Shown: piece by piece, positions 1 through 9,946 of the stretch
Layout of the letters: every line of letters starts with the position of its first letter
Numbering within the stretch: position 1 is the stretch's first letter
Assembly: GCA_947625435.1 (NCBI GenBank)
Contig: CANQOI010000023.1
Coordinates: 1-35,313 of the forward strand
From: an uncultured Clostridia bacterium
Lineage (GTDB): Bacteria > Bacillota > Clostridia > UBA1212 > UBA1255
Length of the DNA stretch: 35,313 nucleotides
Reading direction: 5' to 3'
The notes under the pieces: generated by a model
The model's input: the letters and a program-made list of their open reading frames with translations, nothing else
What the model was told of the DNA's origin: nothing
Database searches by the model: none
Position numbers and translations under genes: made by a program

Positions 1-1508
1 CCGCAGATTATGTAAGGAGTCGGAGCGACACGGAGCTGATACAGCTCAATTCCTTCGGATGCGGACTCGATGCCGTTACAACGGATCAGGTAGACGAGAT
101 ACTCAGATCCGCAGGTAAGATATATACCTGTCTCAAGATAGATGAGGGATCGAATCTCGGGGCGGTACGCATAAGGATACGTTCTCTTAAGGCGGCCATG
201 TCCGACCGTGACAGATCCCGGGCCGCGTCAACGGTCAAAGTACGCAGCTACGCTCTAAAAAGAGCCGTCTATACAAATGAAATGCGCAAAGAGCGCTATA
301 CTATACTGGCACCTCAGATGTCGCCCATACACTTTGATCTGCTGTCCGAGGCGTTCAACAGCTTCGGCTATAATTTCGAAGTACTCCCGTCAAATGACAG
401 GAGCGCAGTAGATCATGGGCTCAAATATGTAAATAACGACGCATGCTATCCTTCCGTTATAGTTGTGGGGCAATTTGTTGAAGCGCTTAAATCGGGCAGA
501 TATGACCTGAACAGGACTGCTCTTATGATCACACAGACAGGCGGAGGATGCAGAGCTACGAATTATATAGCTTTTATACGCAAGGCGCTGAAGGACATGG
601 GCCTTTCGCATATACCCGTCATATCGCTCAGCGCCGCAGGGTTGGAGAGCAATCCGGGATTCAAGATATATCCGAGATTGCTCGAAGCGTCAATGATGGC
701 CGTATGCTACGGAGATCTTTTCATGCGTGTCCTGTACAGGACAAGGCCGTATGAGAAGGAGCCGGGCTCTGCGAATGCTCTGTATCAGAAATGGAACGCA
801 ATATGCAGAGAGTCTGTCAGACACCCCGGCATTGCTTCATTCAGGAAAAATATACGCGGTATAATAAATGACTTCGACACTCTTCCGCTCACGGACGCCG
901 TTAAACCGAAGGTAGGCATAGTGGGTGAGATACTTGTAAAATTCCATCCGACCGCCAACAATAACGCCGTGGAGCTTTTGGAAAGCGAGGGAGCGGAGGT
1001 GGTAGTACCGGATCTTATGGATTTCCTGCTGTATTGCTGCTACGGAGCTATATACAAGCACAAAGAATTAAGCTGGAAATATTCGTCCATGCAGGTGTCG
1101 AAGCTTATAATCAGAATAATAGAGATGTTCAGGAGACCCATGAAAAAATATCTCCGTATGAGCAAACGGTTTGCGCCGCCGTCCGATATATATACTCTTG
1201 CCGAGAGTGCAAAAAATGTGCTCTCCCTCGGCAACAGTACAGGTGAAGGGTGGTTCCTTACGGCGGAAATGATAGAGCTCATAAATTCGGGAACAATGAA
1301 CATCATATGCATGCAGCCTTTTGCATGTCTGCCGAATCATGTGACGGGTAAGGGTATGATAAAGGCATTAAGGCGCCTGTATCCCGATTCAAATATCGTG
1401 GCTGTCGACTATGACCCGGGAGCCAGCGAGGTAAATCAGCTGAACAGGATACGGCTTATGCTGTCTACGGCATTCAAGAATCTGAACAAGAGGGACCGGG
1501 CCGAATGA
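1..1508 (+). CDS. 2-hydroxyacyl-CoA dehydratase/activase-type protein, C-terminal part (5' end outside window)
   Basis: The reading frame is open from base 3 with no start codon before it, so the gene begins upstream of the window. About 501 C-terminal residues are visible. The motifs match the large clostridial proteins that join a BcrAD/BadFG-type ATPase activase to DUF2229 and dehydratase-like domains: NDACYPS, QTGGGCRATNY, VGEILVKFHPTANNN, and STGEGWFLTAEM followed by CMQPFACLPNH with a Cys. Family members bind Fe-S clusters and are related to the activators of (R)-2-hydroxyacyl-CoA dehydratases, but the substrate of these long fused proteins is generally unknown. The ATPase part is not in the window. 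The stop codon overlaps the spoIIP start by ATGA, which suggests translational coupling. An ATG at 198 is internal, because conserved sequence (LNSFGCGLDAVTTDQ) lies before it. Confidence 0.85.
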   Translation, partial: ADYVRSRSDTELIQLNSFGCGLDAVTTDQVDEILRSAGKIYTCLKIDEGSNLGAVRIRIRSLKAAMSDRDRSRAASTVKVRSYALKRAVYTNEMRKERYTILAPQMSPIHFDLLSEAFNSFGYNFEVLPSNDRSAVDHGLKYVNNDACYPSVIVVGQFVEALKSGRYDLNRTALMITQTGGGCRATNYIAFIRKALKDMGLSHIPVISLSAAGLESNPGFKIYPRLLEASMMAVCYGDLFMRVLYRTRPYEKEPGSANALYQKWNAICRESVRHPGIASFRKNIRGIINDFDTLPLTDAVKPKVGIVGEILVKFHPTANNNAVELLESEGAEVVVPDLMDFLLYCCYGAIYKHKELSWKYSSMQVSKLIIRIIEMFRRPMKKYLRMSKRFAPPSDIYTLAESAKNVLSLGNSTGEGWFLTAEMIELINSGTMNIICMQPFACLPNHVTGKGMIKALRRLYPDSNIVAVDYDPGASEVNQLNRIRLMLSTAFKNLNKRDRAE

Positions 1509-2668
1509 ACAAACTGAGGAATAAAAATGATTTTAAGCTGCTCATGACTTTCTTCGCGCTTGAGACTGTCATGCTCCTGATATGCGCCGTCATATCGCAT
1601 TATAAGGTAAACGGAGGTAAAGTATATGCTGTCTCCGACGCCGCAGCCTTTGCCGTATCAAGCCGCTCGGTACGGGAGAATATACTCTTAAAATCTTTCG
1701 GCGGAACAGGCGTGAATGCTTTCGAGAGCATAGGGGATAATGCGGACTATGACACGATAACGCCCGGAAACGGCAATGAACTGTATAAATATTATACATT
1801 CAACCTGACGGATAACGGCGTGACATCAAATCTGACGAGGGCGGAAGCAGGCGCTAAAATGAGCGGCATAGCAAACAATACTGCAACATCTACCGTGATA
1901 GAACCGGCGAAGAGCACTTTTAAGCTCGGCAATCTCACAGTTGAGAACAGATATGTGCATGAAAGCCTCGATCTCGTTTCCATACTTGAGAAGCCGCTTG
2001 TGATAGAGCCTATGGACAGGAGCGGCATACTTATATATCACGTGCATGCCACAGAGGGATACTGTGCGACAGAAAGTGAAAAATTCGATGTGAACGAGCA
2101 TGTTTCGGAAGGAGAGACAAATAATGTCGTATATATCGGAAATACATTACGCGATACTATAGCCGCAAAAACAGGTATAAGTGTACTGCATGACAAAACC
2201 GTATTCAAAGAAGGCGTCACGTCCGATATAGCATACAACAATGCGGCTCTGAGGCTCAATGAAATATATTCTGAAAATAAAAACGTGAAATTACAGATCG
2301 ATCTGCACAGAAATTCTGCCGTGTCGGACAATGCAAAATTCGGACCGGTCGTTGAAGCCGGCGGCGTGAGATATGCACAGTTTTCATTTGTCATAGGACT
2401 TGATTGGGATCCGATCACGGGAGACAGATCGGAATCCGCCAACCCTTACTGGGAAGATAATTTCAAGCTCTGCATGCTCGTAATCGAAAAATTGGATGAA
2501 AAGGTGCCCGGCATAGTCAGACAGATAGAGCTGAGGCGCAATCCCTACAATCAGAACTTCGTCGAAAATTCACTCCTGGTTGAAATAGGATTTGACGGAA
2601 ATCTTACATCGGAGGCCGATTCTTCTTCAAGACTTTTCGGAGAAGTACTGAGCGACATATACGGCTGA
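1505..2668 (+). CDS. spoIIP: stage II sporulation protein P (peptidoglycan amidase/endopeptidase)
   Basis: The 387-residue protein has one N-terminal membrane segment (about residues 13-31) and an extracytoplasmic SpoIIP domain in its second half. The predicted zinc-site motifs are visible: YHVHATEGY (His179, His181, Glu184) and QIDLHRNS (Asp266, His268). SpoIIP is known to work with SpoIID and SpoIIM in septal peptidoglycan degradation during engulfment of the forespore. The usual family motif is HTH; here it is HVH, but the outer histidines and the Glu are kept. The start overlaps the previous stop by 4 bp, and lepA follows after 33 bp. The order spoIIP-lepA-hemW is common in Firmicutes. 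This is the main evidence that the organism forms endospores. Confidence 0.92.
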   Translation: MNKLRNKNDFKLLMTFFALETVMLLICAVISHYKVNGGKVYAVSDAAAFAVSSRSVRENILLKSFGGTGVNAFESIGDNADYDTITPGNGNELYKYYTFNLTDNGVTSNLTRAEAGAKMSGIANNTATSTVIEPAKSTFKLGNLTVENRYVHESLDLVSILEKPLVIEPMDRSGILIYHVHATEGYCATESEKFDVNEHVSEGETNNVVYIGNTLRDTIAAKTGISVLHDKTVFKEGVTSDIAYNNAALRLNEIYSENKNVKLQIDLHRNSAVSDNAKFGPVVEAGGVRYAQFSFVIGLDWDPITGDRSESANPYWEDNFKLCMLVIEKLDEKVPGIVRQIELRRNPYNQNFVENSLLVEIGFDGNLTSEADSSSRLFGEVLSDIYG

Positions 2669-2701
2669 TCTGGGATCATTTTACTATGAAAGGAAAAAAC
2701 A

Positions 2702-4504
2702 ATGGCCGGTGAAAATATAAGAAATTTCTGTATAATAGCACATATAGATCACGGAAAATCCACACTTGCAGACAGGATACTCGAGAAAACGGGCGTGCTT
2801 ACTCAGCGCGAGATGGAGGATCAGGTGCTCGACAACATGGATATAGAGCGCGAGCGCGGCATAACAATCAAAGCGCAGTCTGTGAGGCTGAATTACAGGG
2901 CAAGTGACGGAAATGAATATGTATTTAACCTCATCGACACGCCGGGACACGTAGATTTTAACTATGAGGTGTCACGTACGCTTGCCGCCTGCGAGGGAGC
3001 GGTGCTGGTCGTCGATGCGGCGCAGGGCGTGGAGGCACAGACTCTCGCAAATGTATATCAGGCCATAGATCACAATCTCGAAGTAGTACCCGTTATAAAT
3101 AAAATCGACCTTCCTGCCGCTCAGCCTGAGCTCGTGAAAAAGGAGATCGAAGACGTTATAGGCCTGCCGGCGTCCGATGCGCCTCTCATTTCGGCAAAGG
3201 CCGGCATAGGTATCGAAGAGGTACTCGAACAGATCGTAAAGCGCATACCTCCTCCGCAGGGAGATGAAAATGCTCCTCTTAAAGCTCTTGTATTTGATTC
3301 ATATTACGACTCATATAAGGGCGTCATAATATACGTGCGCGTATTTGACGGTACGCTCAGAAAAGGGGATACCGTTCGCCTTATGGCGTCGGGCAGGGAA
3401 TATACCGTAACGGAAACGGGCTGGTTCAAGCCGGGAACGCTCCTTCAGTCTGACATTTTACAGGCGGGGGATGTCGGATATATAGCGGCAGCAATTAAAA
3501 ATATATCGGACGCGAGCGTGGGTGACACCGTCACTCTTGCCGACAGACCTGCGTCCGAGCCTCTTCCGGGATATAAAAAGGTTCAGTCAATGGTATTCTG
3601 CGGCGTTTATCCGGTAGACGGAGCTGATTATGAGGCACTCAGAGATGCCCTCGGAAAGCTGCAGCTGAACGATGCGTCTCTACTTTTCGAGCCCGAGACA
3701 TCAAAAGCTCTCGGATTCGGCTTCAGATGCGGCTTCCTGGGGCTGCTTCATCTCGAGATAATACAGGAGCGCCTTACAAGAGAATATAACCTCGATCTGA
3801 TAACTACAACTCCCAGCGTCATCTATCTGGTTCGCAAAACGAACGGAGACACCGTAAGGCTCGACAATCCCACCAATATGCCGAATCCAAGTGAAATAGA
3901 CTCCATAGAGGAGCCTGTTGTCAAGGCGTCCATAATGACGCCCGTGGAATATGTGGGCAATATAATGGAGCTTACGAACGAGCGCAGAGGCACATTCATC
4001 AATATGGACTATATAGAAGACACAAGGGTACTCATGACATATGAAATGCCGCTCAATGAGGTCATATACGATTTCTTTGACGCCCTTAAGTCCCGCACAA
4101 GAGGCTATGCTTCTCTTGACTACGAGATAACCGGCTATCGAAGATCCAATCTCGTAAAGCTCGATATATATCTCAACGGTGAGATCGTAGATGCCCTTTC
4201 AATGATCGTACATGCGGACAAGGCCTACGCAAGAGGCCGTAAAATGGCGGAAAAACTGAAGGATACTATACCGCGCCATCAGTTCGAGATACCCATACAG
4301 GCGTGCATCGGCGGCAAGATAATAGCAAGAGAGACGGTAAAGGCATACCGAAAGGACGTGCTCGCAAAATGCTACGGAGGAGACATATCAAGAAAAAAGA
4401 AGCTCCTTGAAAAGCAAAAGGAAGGCAAGAAGAAAATGCGCCGCTTCGGGAGCGTCGAGGTTCCGCAGGAGGCGTTCCTCAGTGTTCTTAAGCTGGATGA
4501 ATGA
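2702..4504 (+). CDS. lepA: elongation factor 4 (LepA), ribosome back-translocase GTPase
   Basis: The protein has 600 residues, the usual LepA length. The GTPase motifs are intact: the P-loop [13 protein letters not shown] near residues 13-25, DTPGHVDF near residue 79 and NKIDLP as G4. They are followed by the EF-G-like domains and the LepA-specific C-terminal domain ending in VPQEAF. LepA is a ribosome-binding GTPase that affects elongation and ribosome biogenesis. The ATG at 2702 follows a GAAAGGA ribosome binding site. The stop codon overlaps the hemW start (ATGA at 4501), so the two are probably co-translated. Confidence 0.97.
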   Translation: MAGENIRNFCIIAHIDHGKSTLADRILEKTGVLTQREMEDQVLDNMDIERERGITIKAQSVRLNYRASDGNEYVFNLIDTPGHVDFNYEVSRTLAACEGAVLVVDAAQGVEAQTLANVYQAIDHNLEVVPVINKIDLPAAQPELVKKEIEDVIGLPASDAPLISAKAGIGIEEVLEQIVKRIPPPQGDENAPLKALVFDSYYDSYKGVIIYVRVFDGTLRKGDTVRLMASGREYTVTETGWFKPGTLLQSDILQAGDVGYIAAAIKNISDASVGDTVTLADRPASEPLPGYKKVQSMVFCGVYPVDGADYEALRDALGKLQLNDASLLFEPETSKALGFGFRCGFLGLLHLEIIQERLTREYNLDLITTTPSVIYLVRKTNGDTVRLDNPTNMPNPSEIDSIEEPVVKASIMTPVEYVGNIMELTNERRGTFINMDYIEDTRVLMTYEMPLNEVIYDFFDALKSRTRGYASLDYEITGYRRSNLVKLDIYLNGEIVDALSMIVHADKAYARGRKMAEKLKDTIPRHQFEIPIQACIGGKIIARETVKAYRKDVLAKCYGGDISRKKKLLEKQKEGKKKMRRFGSVEVPQEAFLSVLKLDE

Positions 4505-5664
4505 TCATGGACTGCGGGTTGTATTTTCACATACCGTTTTGCATAAAGAAATGTATTTACTGTGATTTTCTTTCATTTCCGAGATCCTCCGGATATACAT
4601 GCCGCGAGGAGGAATATTTCACCGCTCTTTCAAATGAGTGGCGGGAAAGATCCGCTCTTGTAACAGACGGCGTGGATACGGTTTATATAGGAGGCGGCAC
4701 TCCCAGCTCCGTATCGCCCCGCAGGATATATGATATTTTAAATGACGTGCGAGGGCGCGCAGCTTTACGCGAAAACGCCGAGATAACCGTTGAGGTAAAT
4801 CCGGGAACGGTTTCGGAGGAGCATTTTAGAATATATAAAGAGGCGGGAGTGAACAGGATAAGCATAGGGATTCAGAGTACGCAAGAAAGACTCCTAAGAT
4901 CCCTCGGACGGATACACACATATAAGGATTGCGAAGCCGCCGTCCGTATGGCCCGAAACGCCGGTATAAGCAATATAAGCTGCGACCTCATATTCGGAAT
5001 ACCCTCCGTATGCGAAGAGCCCGCCCAGACATATGAAGAGCTCAAGGAAGATATAGAGAGACTCATTTTACTCGGAGTACGCCATATATCGGCATACAGC
5101 ATAATAGTAGAGGAGGGCACGCCTTTATACGAGCTTTACAAGTGCGGCAGAGCCTTTGACGCGGATCCGGACACGGAAAGAAGAATGTATTACTATATCA
5201 GAAAACGTCTCGTAAAAGAAGGCATACAGAGATATGAGATATCAAATTACGCGTATCCCGGCCATGAGAGCAGACATAACATGAAATACTGGGAATGCAG
5301 GCCTTATCTGGGTATCGGACTCGGAGCGGCCTCATATTATCCCGGCAGTAATGATGATTATATAAGAGAAACAAATACGCGTGATCCTGATGAATATATG
5401 AGCGGACGTTACAGAGGTGAGACGGAAGTGATCTCCGCGGAAGAGCAGAAACGCGAGTTTATGATGCTTGGCTTTCGTAAAATGTCCGGTCCGTCGCCCG
5501 AAATGTATAAGGAGCGTTTCGGTACGGACTGCTCCGATGATTTTAAAGACGAAATAAGGCGTCTTAAAGATAAAGGCCTTGTATATAAAAAAGACGGGAG
5601 CATGAGACTGACTTTAAAAGGCTGCGACTTTGCCAATGAGGTATTCAGGGAGTTTGTTTTATGA
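4501..5664 (+). CDS. hemW: HemW-type radical SAM heme chaperone
   Basis: The 387-residue radical SAM protein has the CxxxCxxC cluster motif as [10 protein letters not shown] (Cys14, Cys18, Cys21). The residue two after the last Cys is Phe. This pattern is typical of HemW, whereas the true coproporphyrinogen oxidase HemN has CxxxCxxCxC. GGGTPS and the HemN C-terminal domain region ([13 protein letters not shown]) are also present. HemW is thought to carry heme to respiratory or other targets; older annotations call it an oxygen-independent coproporphyrinogen oxidase. The start overlaps the lepA stop. An ATG two codons later (4507) is an equally possible start. The 3' end overlaps the helicase start by ATGA. 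Confidence 0.92.
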   Translation: MIMDCGLYFHIPFCIKKCIYCDFLSFPRSSGYTCREEEYFTALSNEWRERSALVTDGVDTVYIGGGTPSSVSPRRIYDILNDVRGRAALRENAEITVEVNPGTVSEEHFRIYKEAGVNRISIGIQSTQERLLRSLGRIHTYKDCEAAVRMARNAGISNISCDLIFGIPSVCEEPAQTYEELKEDIERLILLGVRHISAYSIIVEEGTPLYELYKCGRAFDADPDTERRMYYYIRKRLVKEGIQRYEISNYAYPGHESRHNMKYWECRPYLGIGLGAASYYPGSNDDYIRETNTRDPDEYMSGRYRGETEVISAEEQKREFMMLGFRKMSGPSPEMYKERFGTDCSDDFKDEIRRLKDKGLVYKKDGSMRLTLKGCDFANEVFREFVL

Positions 5665-8090
5665 AAGAGTCAAATGACATAAGTGTCAATGTACGGACTT
5701 TGGTCGAATTCCTGCTCAGAAACGGAGATATAACGGCGGGCGACAGCTTTATGTCTCCCGAAAGGGCTCAGAAAGGCTCTGAGATACACAGAGAGATACA
5801 AAAAAGGGCAAAAGAAAAATACAGTGATTATGTCTCGGAAAAAACACTTTCGGCAAGATTTGAAAGAAGCGGCATTTTGCTCACGATAGAGGGAAGGTGC
5901 GACGGCTTCCGCGTATCGGACAATGTACTTTATGTAGATGAGATCAAAACGGTAATGAATATCGAAAAGAAGAATTTTGCTCCGAATACGGTGCATATTT
6001 CTCAGGCGCTCTGTTACGCCGCAATGCTTTCGGACATGCCGGAATATTCGTGTAAAAATATATGCATAAGGGTATTATACCGCGGCATAAAGGATTCAAA
6101 ATGCGCCGAAACGCGTACGCTGCTCACAAAAGATGATGTGACTTATATATTCGGTCTGCTCGCAGATGAATATTTTAAATGGATCGCGGTCTATTCAGAC
6201 AGAAACAGTATGCTCCGTAAGGAGCTTGAAACGCTGTCGTTCCCGTTCGGAGGCTACAGGAAGGGCCAGAGGGAGCTGGCGGTGTGCGTGTATAAAACGA
6301 TCACGGAATACGAAGGCGCGGGACTTTACGCGGCCGCACCTACCGGAATAGGCAAGACAGTGTCCGTGCTTTTCCCGTCCCTTAAAGCAATGTGCCGCGA
6401 AATATCCGGGAAAGATATAAGTAAGATATTTTACTTCACGGCGGCAAATTCCGGCGCCGCATCTCCGGAAAAGGCGTCGTCGGTCCTTTCTGAGCAGCTT
6501 CGCTCAATGCAGAGCATCTCTCTTTCTTCCAAAGAAAAAATATGCGCCGGACCTTTGGCAGAGTGCTCGCCGGAAACGTGCCCAAGAGCCAAAGGACATT
6601 ATGACAGAGTAAATGAATGCATATATGAGGCCTGCAAAGAAGGCGGGATGTTTACAAAAGACCGCATATCGGAGCTTGCTCAAAAATACAATGTATGCCC
6701 CTTTGAGCTTCAGCTCGACATATCGCTCTTTTGCGATCTGATAATAGGGGATTATAATTATCTGTTCGATCCGAGCGCGAGACTGAGGCGTTTTTTCGGG
6801 GAGTTCAAAAACACATTGTCAAAACAGAGTGAACGTCTGAAATACATTTTTCTCATCGACGAGGCTCACAATCTCCCTTCAAGGGCGCGTGAAATGTATT
6901 CGGCTTCACTCCGTGAAAATGACATAAGAAAATTCAGGGATATTTTACCGACTGATTCGAGGAAATATTCTTCCGCCGCCGAAAAGATCGGTCTTATACT
7001 CGAAAGATTGGGCGATATTGCCCGCAGTGCGGCATCGGGACAGCTTTCGGAGCTGAGTCCGGACGGTATATTGGCGGACAGATGCATCGGATTCTGTGAA
7101 ACGGCGAGCAGGATGCTCACAAACAGCGTCGTAAACAAAAAAATACGCAAAGAATTTTTAAACATGTATTTTGTGATAAAATCTTTTTATGAAACGTCAC
7201 AGCGCTTTGACAAAAATTACAGAGCCTATTATGACAGTGAAGACGACGCTTATACGCTCTACTGCGTGGAGCCTTCCGATATCTTACACACAGTATCATC
7301 CTGCGCCGCCGCCTCCGTGTTTTTCTCGGGTACTATGCAGCCCTTCGGATTCTGCGTCAGATCTTTGGGAGCGGATATGAGCAGGGATCGCTTTATAAAA
7401 GTGCCTTCGCCTTTTCCTCCCGAAAACAGGCTCTGTATAGTGTCCGCGGACGTTTCAACTCTGTATTCGAGACGATCCGAATATTATTCATCCGTTGTAA
7501 GATATATTTATATGATAAAGGACTTTGCCGATCATTCATGCGGAGGGAAGGGCAATTTTATGTTCTTTTTCAGCTCATACAAGTATATGGACGATATACT
7601 TGAAATGCTTGACGACGATTTTAAGAGCAGGTACGTACGCACTCAGCCGAGGAGCGCAGGGAATACGGAAAGGGATGAATTCATCTCTTCCTTTGTTGAA
7701 AATCCGGATAAGATACATATAGGCATGTGCGTGCTCGGAAGCGTTTTTTCGGAGGGCATAGATCTTCCGGGCTCGAGACTCTCGGGAGCAGTCATAGTAG
7801 GTGTGGGCCTGCCCGGCATATCGCGAAGACGCGATATGATATCGGAGCTTAATAATGAAAGACAGCCCGGCAGCGGTTTTCTGAACGCATATCTCTATCC
7901 GGGAATGAATAAAGTACTCCAGGCCGCCGGAAGAGTCATACGCACTTGCGACGACAGGGGCTTTGTGATCTTCCTCGACAGCAGGTATTTTACAAAAAAT
8001 TACGAAGGCCTTTTTCCCGAGGATTACATTGTGAATAAAGCAAGAAATTTTGATGAAGTACGGGCACTTTTGTTTGACTTAAAGCTTTAA
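5661..8090 (+). CDS. Fe-S DNA helicase of the XPD/DinG family with N-terminal PD-(D/E)XK nuclease domain
   Basis: The 809-residue protein has two parts. Residues 1 to about 180 look like a RecB/Cas4-type nuclease: His43 in EIHREI, Asp81 in GRCDGF, Glu94-Ile-Lys96 in DEIKT, and QxxxY at 115-119 (QALCY). From about 194 comes a superfamily 2 helicase with Walker A APTGIGKT (226-233), the DEAH box IDEAHN (399-404) and motif VI QAAGRVIR near the end. Cysteines 295, 302, 307 and 346, with CPRAKGHYDRVN and CPFELQLD nearby, are placed like the Fe-S ligands of XPD/DinG helicases. A role in DNA repair, possibly unwinding coupled to cleavage, is inferred. Related fused proteins occur in Clostridia (COG1199). 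The ATG overlaps the hemW stop, and the carboxyltransferase promoter lies in the 3' end. Confidence 0.88.
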   Translation: MKESNDISVNVRTLVEFLLRNGDITAGDSFMSPERAQKGSEIHREIQKRAKEKYSDYVSEKTLSARFERSGILLTIEGRCDGFRVSDNVLYVDEIKTVMNIEKKNFAPNTVHISQALCYAAMLSDMPEYSCKNICIRVLYRGIKDSKCAETRTLLTKDDVTYIFGLLADEYFKWIAVYSDRNSMLRKELETLSFPFGGYRKGQRELAVCVYKTITEYEGAGLYAAAPTGIGKTVSVLFPSLKAMCREISGKDISKIFYFTAANSGAASPEKASSVLSEQLRSMQSISLSSKEKICAGPLAECSPETCPRAKGHYDRVNECIYEACKEGGMFTKDRISELAQKYNVCPFELQLDISLFCDLIIGDYNYLFDPSARLRRFFGEFKNTLSKQSERLKYIFLIDEAHNLPSRAREMYSASLRENDIRKFRDILPTDSRKYSSAAEKIGLILERLGDIARSAASGQLSELSPDGILADRCIGFCETASRMLTNSVVNKKIRKEFLNMYFVIKSFYETSQRFDKNYRAYYDSEDDAYTLYCVEPSDILHTVSSCAAASVFFSGTMQPFGFCVRSLGADMSRDRFIKVPSPFPPENRLCIVSADVSTLYSRRSEYYSSVVRYIYMIKDFADHSCGGKGNFMFFFSSYKYMDDILEMLDDDFKSRYVRTQPRSAGNTERDEFISSFVENPDKIHIGMCVLGSVFSEGIDLPGSRLSGAVIVGVGLPGISRRRDMISELNNERQPGSGFLNAYLYPGMNKVLQAAGRVIRTCDDRGFVIFLDSRYFTKNYEGLFPEDYIVNKARNFDEVRALLFDLKL

Positions 8091-8102
8091 TGACGATATA
8101 CT
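8074..8102 (+). promoter_or_regulatory. sigma-A-type promoter for the carboxyltransferase operon
   Basis: TTGACT (8074-8079) and TATACT (8097-8102) are separated by exactly 17 bp. The -35 box and part of the spacer lie in the last codons of the helicase gene. The predicted start near 8109 gives a leader of about 40 bases before ATG 8151. The leader holds the short inverted repeat GCCTG-CA-CAGGC and a strong AGGAGG ribosome binding site. The promoter is predicted from sequence only. Confidence 0.65.
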
Positions 8103-8150
8103 ATTTAGGTTAATAAGTTTGCCTGCACAGGCTACTTCAGGAGGTATGGT

Positions 8151-9521
8151 ATGTGTACCGATATATTAAAATTATTATATGACGCCGACACATTCGTTCA
8201 GACAAATTCCTACGTGTCAGCGTATTTTGATGAATGCAAAAATAAGGACGGCAGATCGCCCTACGGCGACGGAGTCATAACGGGATACGGTTCGGTCCGC
8301 GGCAGAGCCGTTTTCACGGCGGTACAGGACGAAAGCTTCATGAACGGGTCGGTGGGTTCTGCTCATGCCCGTAAGATTTCGGAATGCATAGATATGGCTG
8401 TTAAAACGGGAGCGCCTTTTGTGCTCGTGCTCAGCACTCTCGGAGCGAGGCTTGATGAGGGAACGGCCCTGCTTAACGGCTACGGACAGATAATGAGATC
8501 TCTTGCGGCGGCTTCGGGAGTCATACCCACGATAGCATATATCAACGGACAGTGTACCGGAGCGGACGCTATAATAGCTTCTATGGCCGATTTTACGGTG
8601 ATGCCGGAGAAAAATGCTTATTTCGCCGTAGCGGGCGCGGATACTCTCGGCGCAGGTCTGGGAGACAGAGCGGGATCCGCGTCTCTGAACCTTACATACG
8701 GCACTCTTTCATGCGCAGGTAAGGATATGTCCGGCTGCATGGATATCATAAAGGATCTTCTTGATTATATGCCGGATAATTCGGAATGCCTCATTCCGGA
8801 TAACGAATCCGGAGACGACATGTCGGCCCTTATAGATACTTCCGGGTTCGGTACGTTCGACGAATATGACGTAAGAAAGCTCATATCCGAGATCGCGGAT
8901 GACGGAAAATGGGTTGAGATATGTTCCGGATATGCCGAAAACATCGTATGCGGTTTTATGAGAACGGGAGGCAGGGCAGCGTGCGTGATCGCCAATCAGC
9001 CTTCGGTAAAGAGCGGAGTCATTGATTCCGATGCATGCGGTAAAGCATCCGGGATACTGGCATTCTGCGACAAGTTCAACATACCTGTCGTTACTCTCAC
9101 AAATACGTGCGGCGTGGCAGCTTCAGAGGCGGAGGAGGCAAAAGGCATATCCGCATCATGCGCTCTCCTTGCTGCTTCTTTTGCAAACAGCTCTGTTCCC
9201 AAAATAAATATAATAACAGGCAGAGCGTACGGAAGCTCATATCTTATCATGAACGGTAAGAATACGGGCGCCGATATGGTTTATGCATGGAAGGATGCCG
9301 ATGTTTCCGTCATTTCACCGGAAACGGGCGCACTTATAATGTATGACGATGAGATAAGGACTTCGGCGGATCACATAAAGGCGAGACAGGACGCGATCGT
9401 AAAATACAGGGATGAGTATGCATCCCCGCTCGGGGCCGCCTCCTGCGGTCTCGTTGATGACATAATAAACCCGCGTGAGACGAGAGCCCGTATCATAAGC
9501 GCTTTATATCTTCTGAACTGA
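8151..9521 (+). CDS. acyl-CoA-type carboxyltransferase subunit (12S/MmdA-like, divergent active site)
   Basis: The 456-residue protein has both halves of the crotonase-like carboxyltransferase fold. The first half contains DGVITGYGSVRG, ARLDEGTALLNGYGQIM and ASGVIPTIAYINGQC. The second contains MRTGGRAACVIANQP, FCDKFNIPVVTL and YAWKDADVSVI. Family members move CO2 between biotin and an acyl-CoA: the beta subunit of propionyl-CoA carboxylase, the alpha subunit of methylmalonyl-CoA decarboxylase and the 12S subunit of transcarboxylase. It is shorter than the usual 500 or more residues. The Gly-Gly pairs normally forming the oxyanion holes read CTGADA and AYGSSY here. The biotin carrier and an OadA-like gene follow at once, so it is the first gene of a small operon. 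The acyl-CoA substrate cannot be told from sequence. Confidence 0.85.
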   Translation: MCTDILKLLYDADTFVQTNSYVSAYFDECKNKDGRSPYGDGVITGYGSVRGRAVFTAVQDESFMNGSVGSAHARKISECIDMAVKTGAPFVLVLSTLGARLDEGTALLNGYGQIMRSLAAASGVIPTIAYINGQCTGADAIIASMADFTVMPEKNAYFAVAGADTLGAGLGDRAGSASLNLTYGTLSCAGKDMSGCMDIIKDLLDYMPDNSECLIPDNESGDDMSALIDTSGFGTFDEYDVRKLISEIADDGKWVEICSGYAENIVCGFMRTGGRAACVIANQPSVKSGVIDSDACGKASGILAFCDKFNIPVVTLTNTCGVAASEAEEAKGISASCALLAASFANSSVPKINIITGRAYGSSYLIMNGKNTGADMVYAWKDADVSVISPETGALIMYDDEIRTSADHIKARQDAIVKYRDEYASPLGAASCGLVDDIINPRETRARIISALYLLN

Positions 9522-9559
9522 ATGATCATGACTATACATTTGAAAGGACGGAGAATCTT

Positions 9560-9919
9560 ATGAAAAAATACAATATAAAGGTAAACGGCGTACAGTACGA
9601 AGTGGAAGTGGAAGAGGCAGGCGGAGATGACGTCCTGAAAAGTGCCGCGGCTCCCGTTAAGGAGGTAAAGACCGCCGCGCCGAAGCCGCAGACAGCGGCA
9701 AACGGAGGATCGGATTCGGTAAAGGCTCCCATGCCCGGTACGGTAGTAAAAATATCGGTCAAGGCCGGAGACAGCGTCAGGAAGGGCGACGTTCTTCTTG
9801 TGCTGGAGTCTATGAAAATGGAAAATGATATAACCGCTCCTCAGGACATGACTGTCGCTTCCGTAAATGTATCTCAGGGCGCTTCGGTAGCCACCGGGGA
9901 CATACTTGTAACGTACTGA
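9560..9919 (+). CDS. biotin carboxyl carrier protein
   Basis: The 119-residue protein has a Pro/Ala-rich linker (about residues 28-52) followed by a biotinyl domain with the classic ESMKMEND motif. Lys86 is the expected biotinylation site. The N-terminal sequence KKYNIKVNGVQYEVEVEE is typical of the small carriers in oxaloacetate or methylmalonyl-CoA decarboxylases and transcarboxylase 1.3S. It would carry CO2 between the two carboxyltransferases encoded on either side. The ribosome binding site GAAAGGACGGAG lies just before the start. The spacing to both neighbours is under 40 bases. Confidence 0.95.
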   Translation: MKKYNIKVNGVQYEVEVEEAGGDDVLKSAAAPVKEVKTAAPKPQTAANGGSDSVKAPMPGTVVKISVKAGDSVRKGDVLLVLESMKMENDITAPQDMTVASVNVSQGASVATGDILVTY

Positions 9920-9946
9920 TATTTTACCGGGAAAGGACTGAAAGCC

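Noticed and set aside
4501-5664. HemN coproporphyrinogen III oxidase
   Set aside because: The residue after the third cluster cysteine pair fits HemW (CxxxCxxCxF), not HemN (CxxxCxxCxC), and no heme synthesis genes are nearby.
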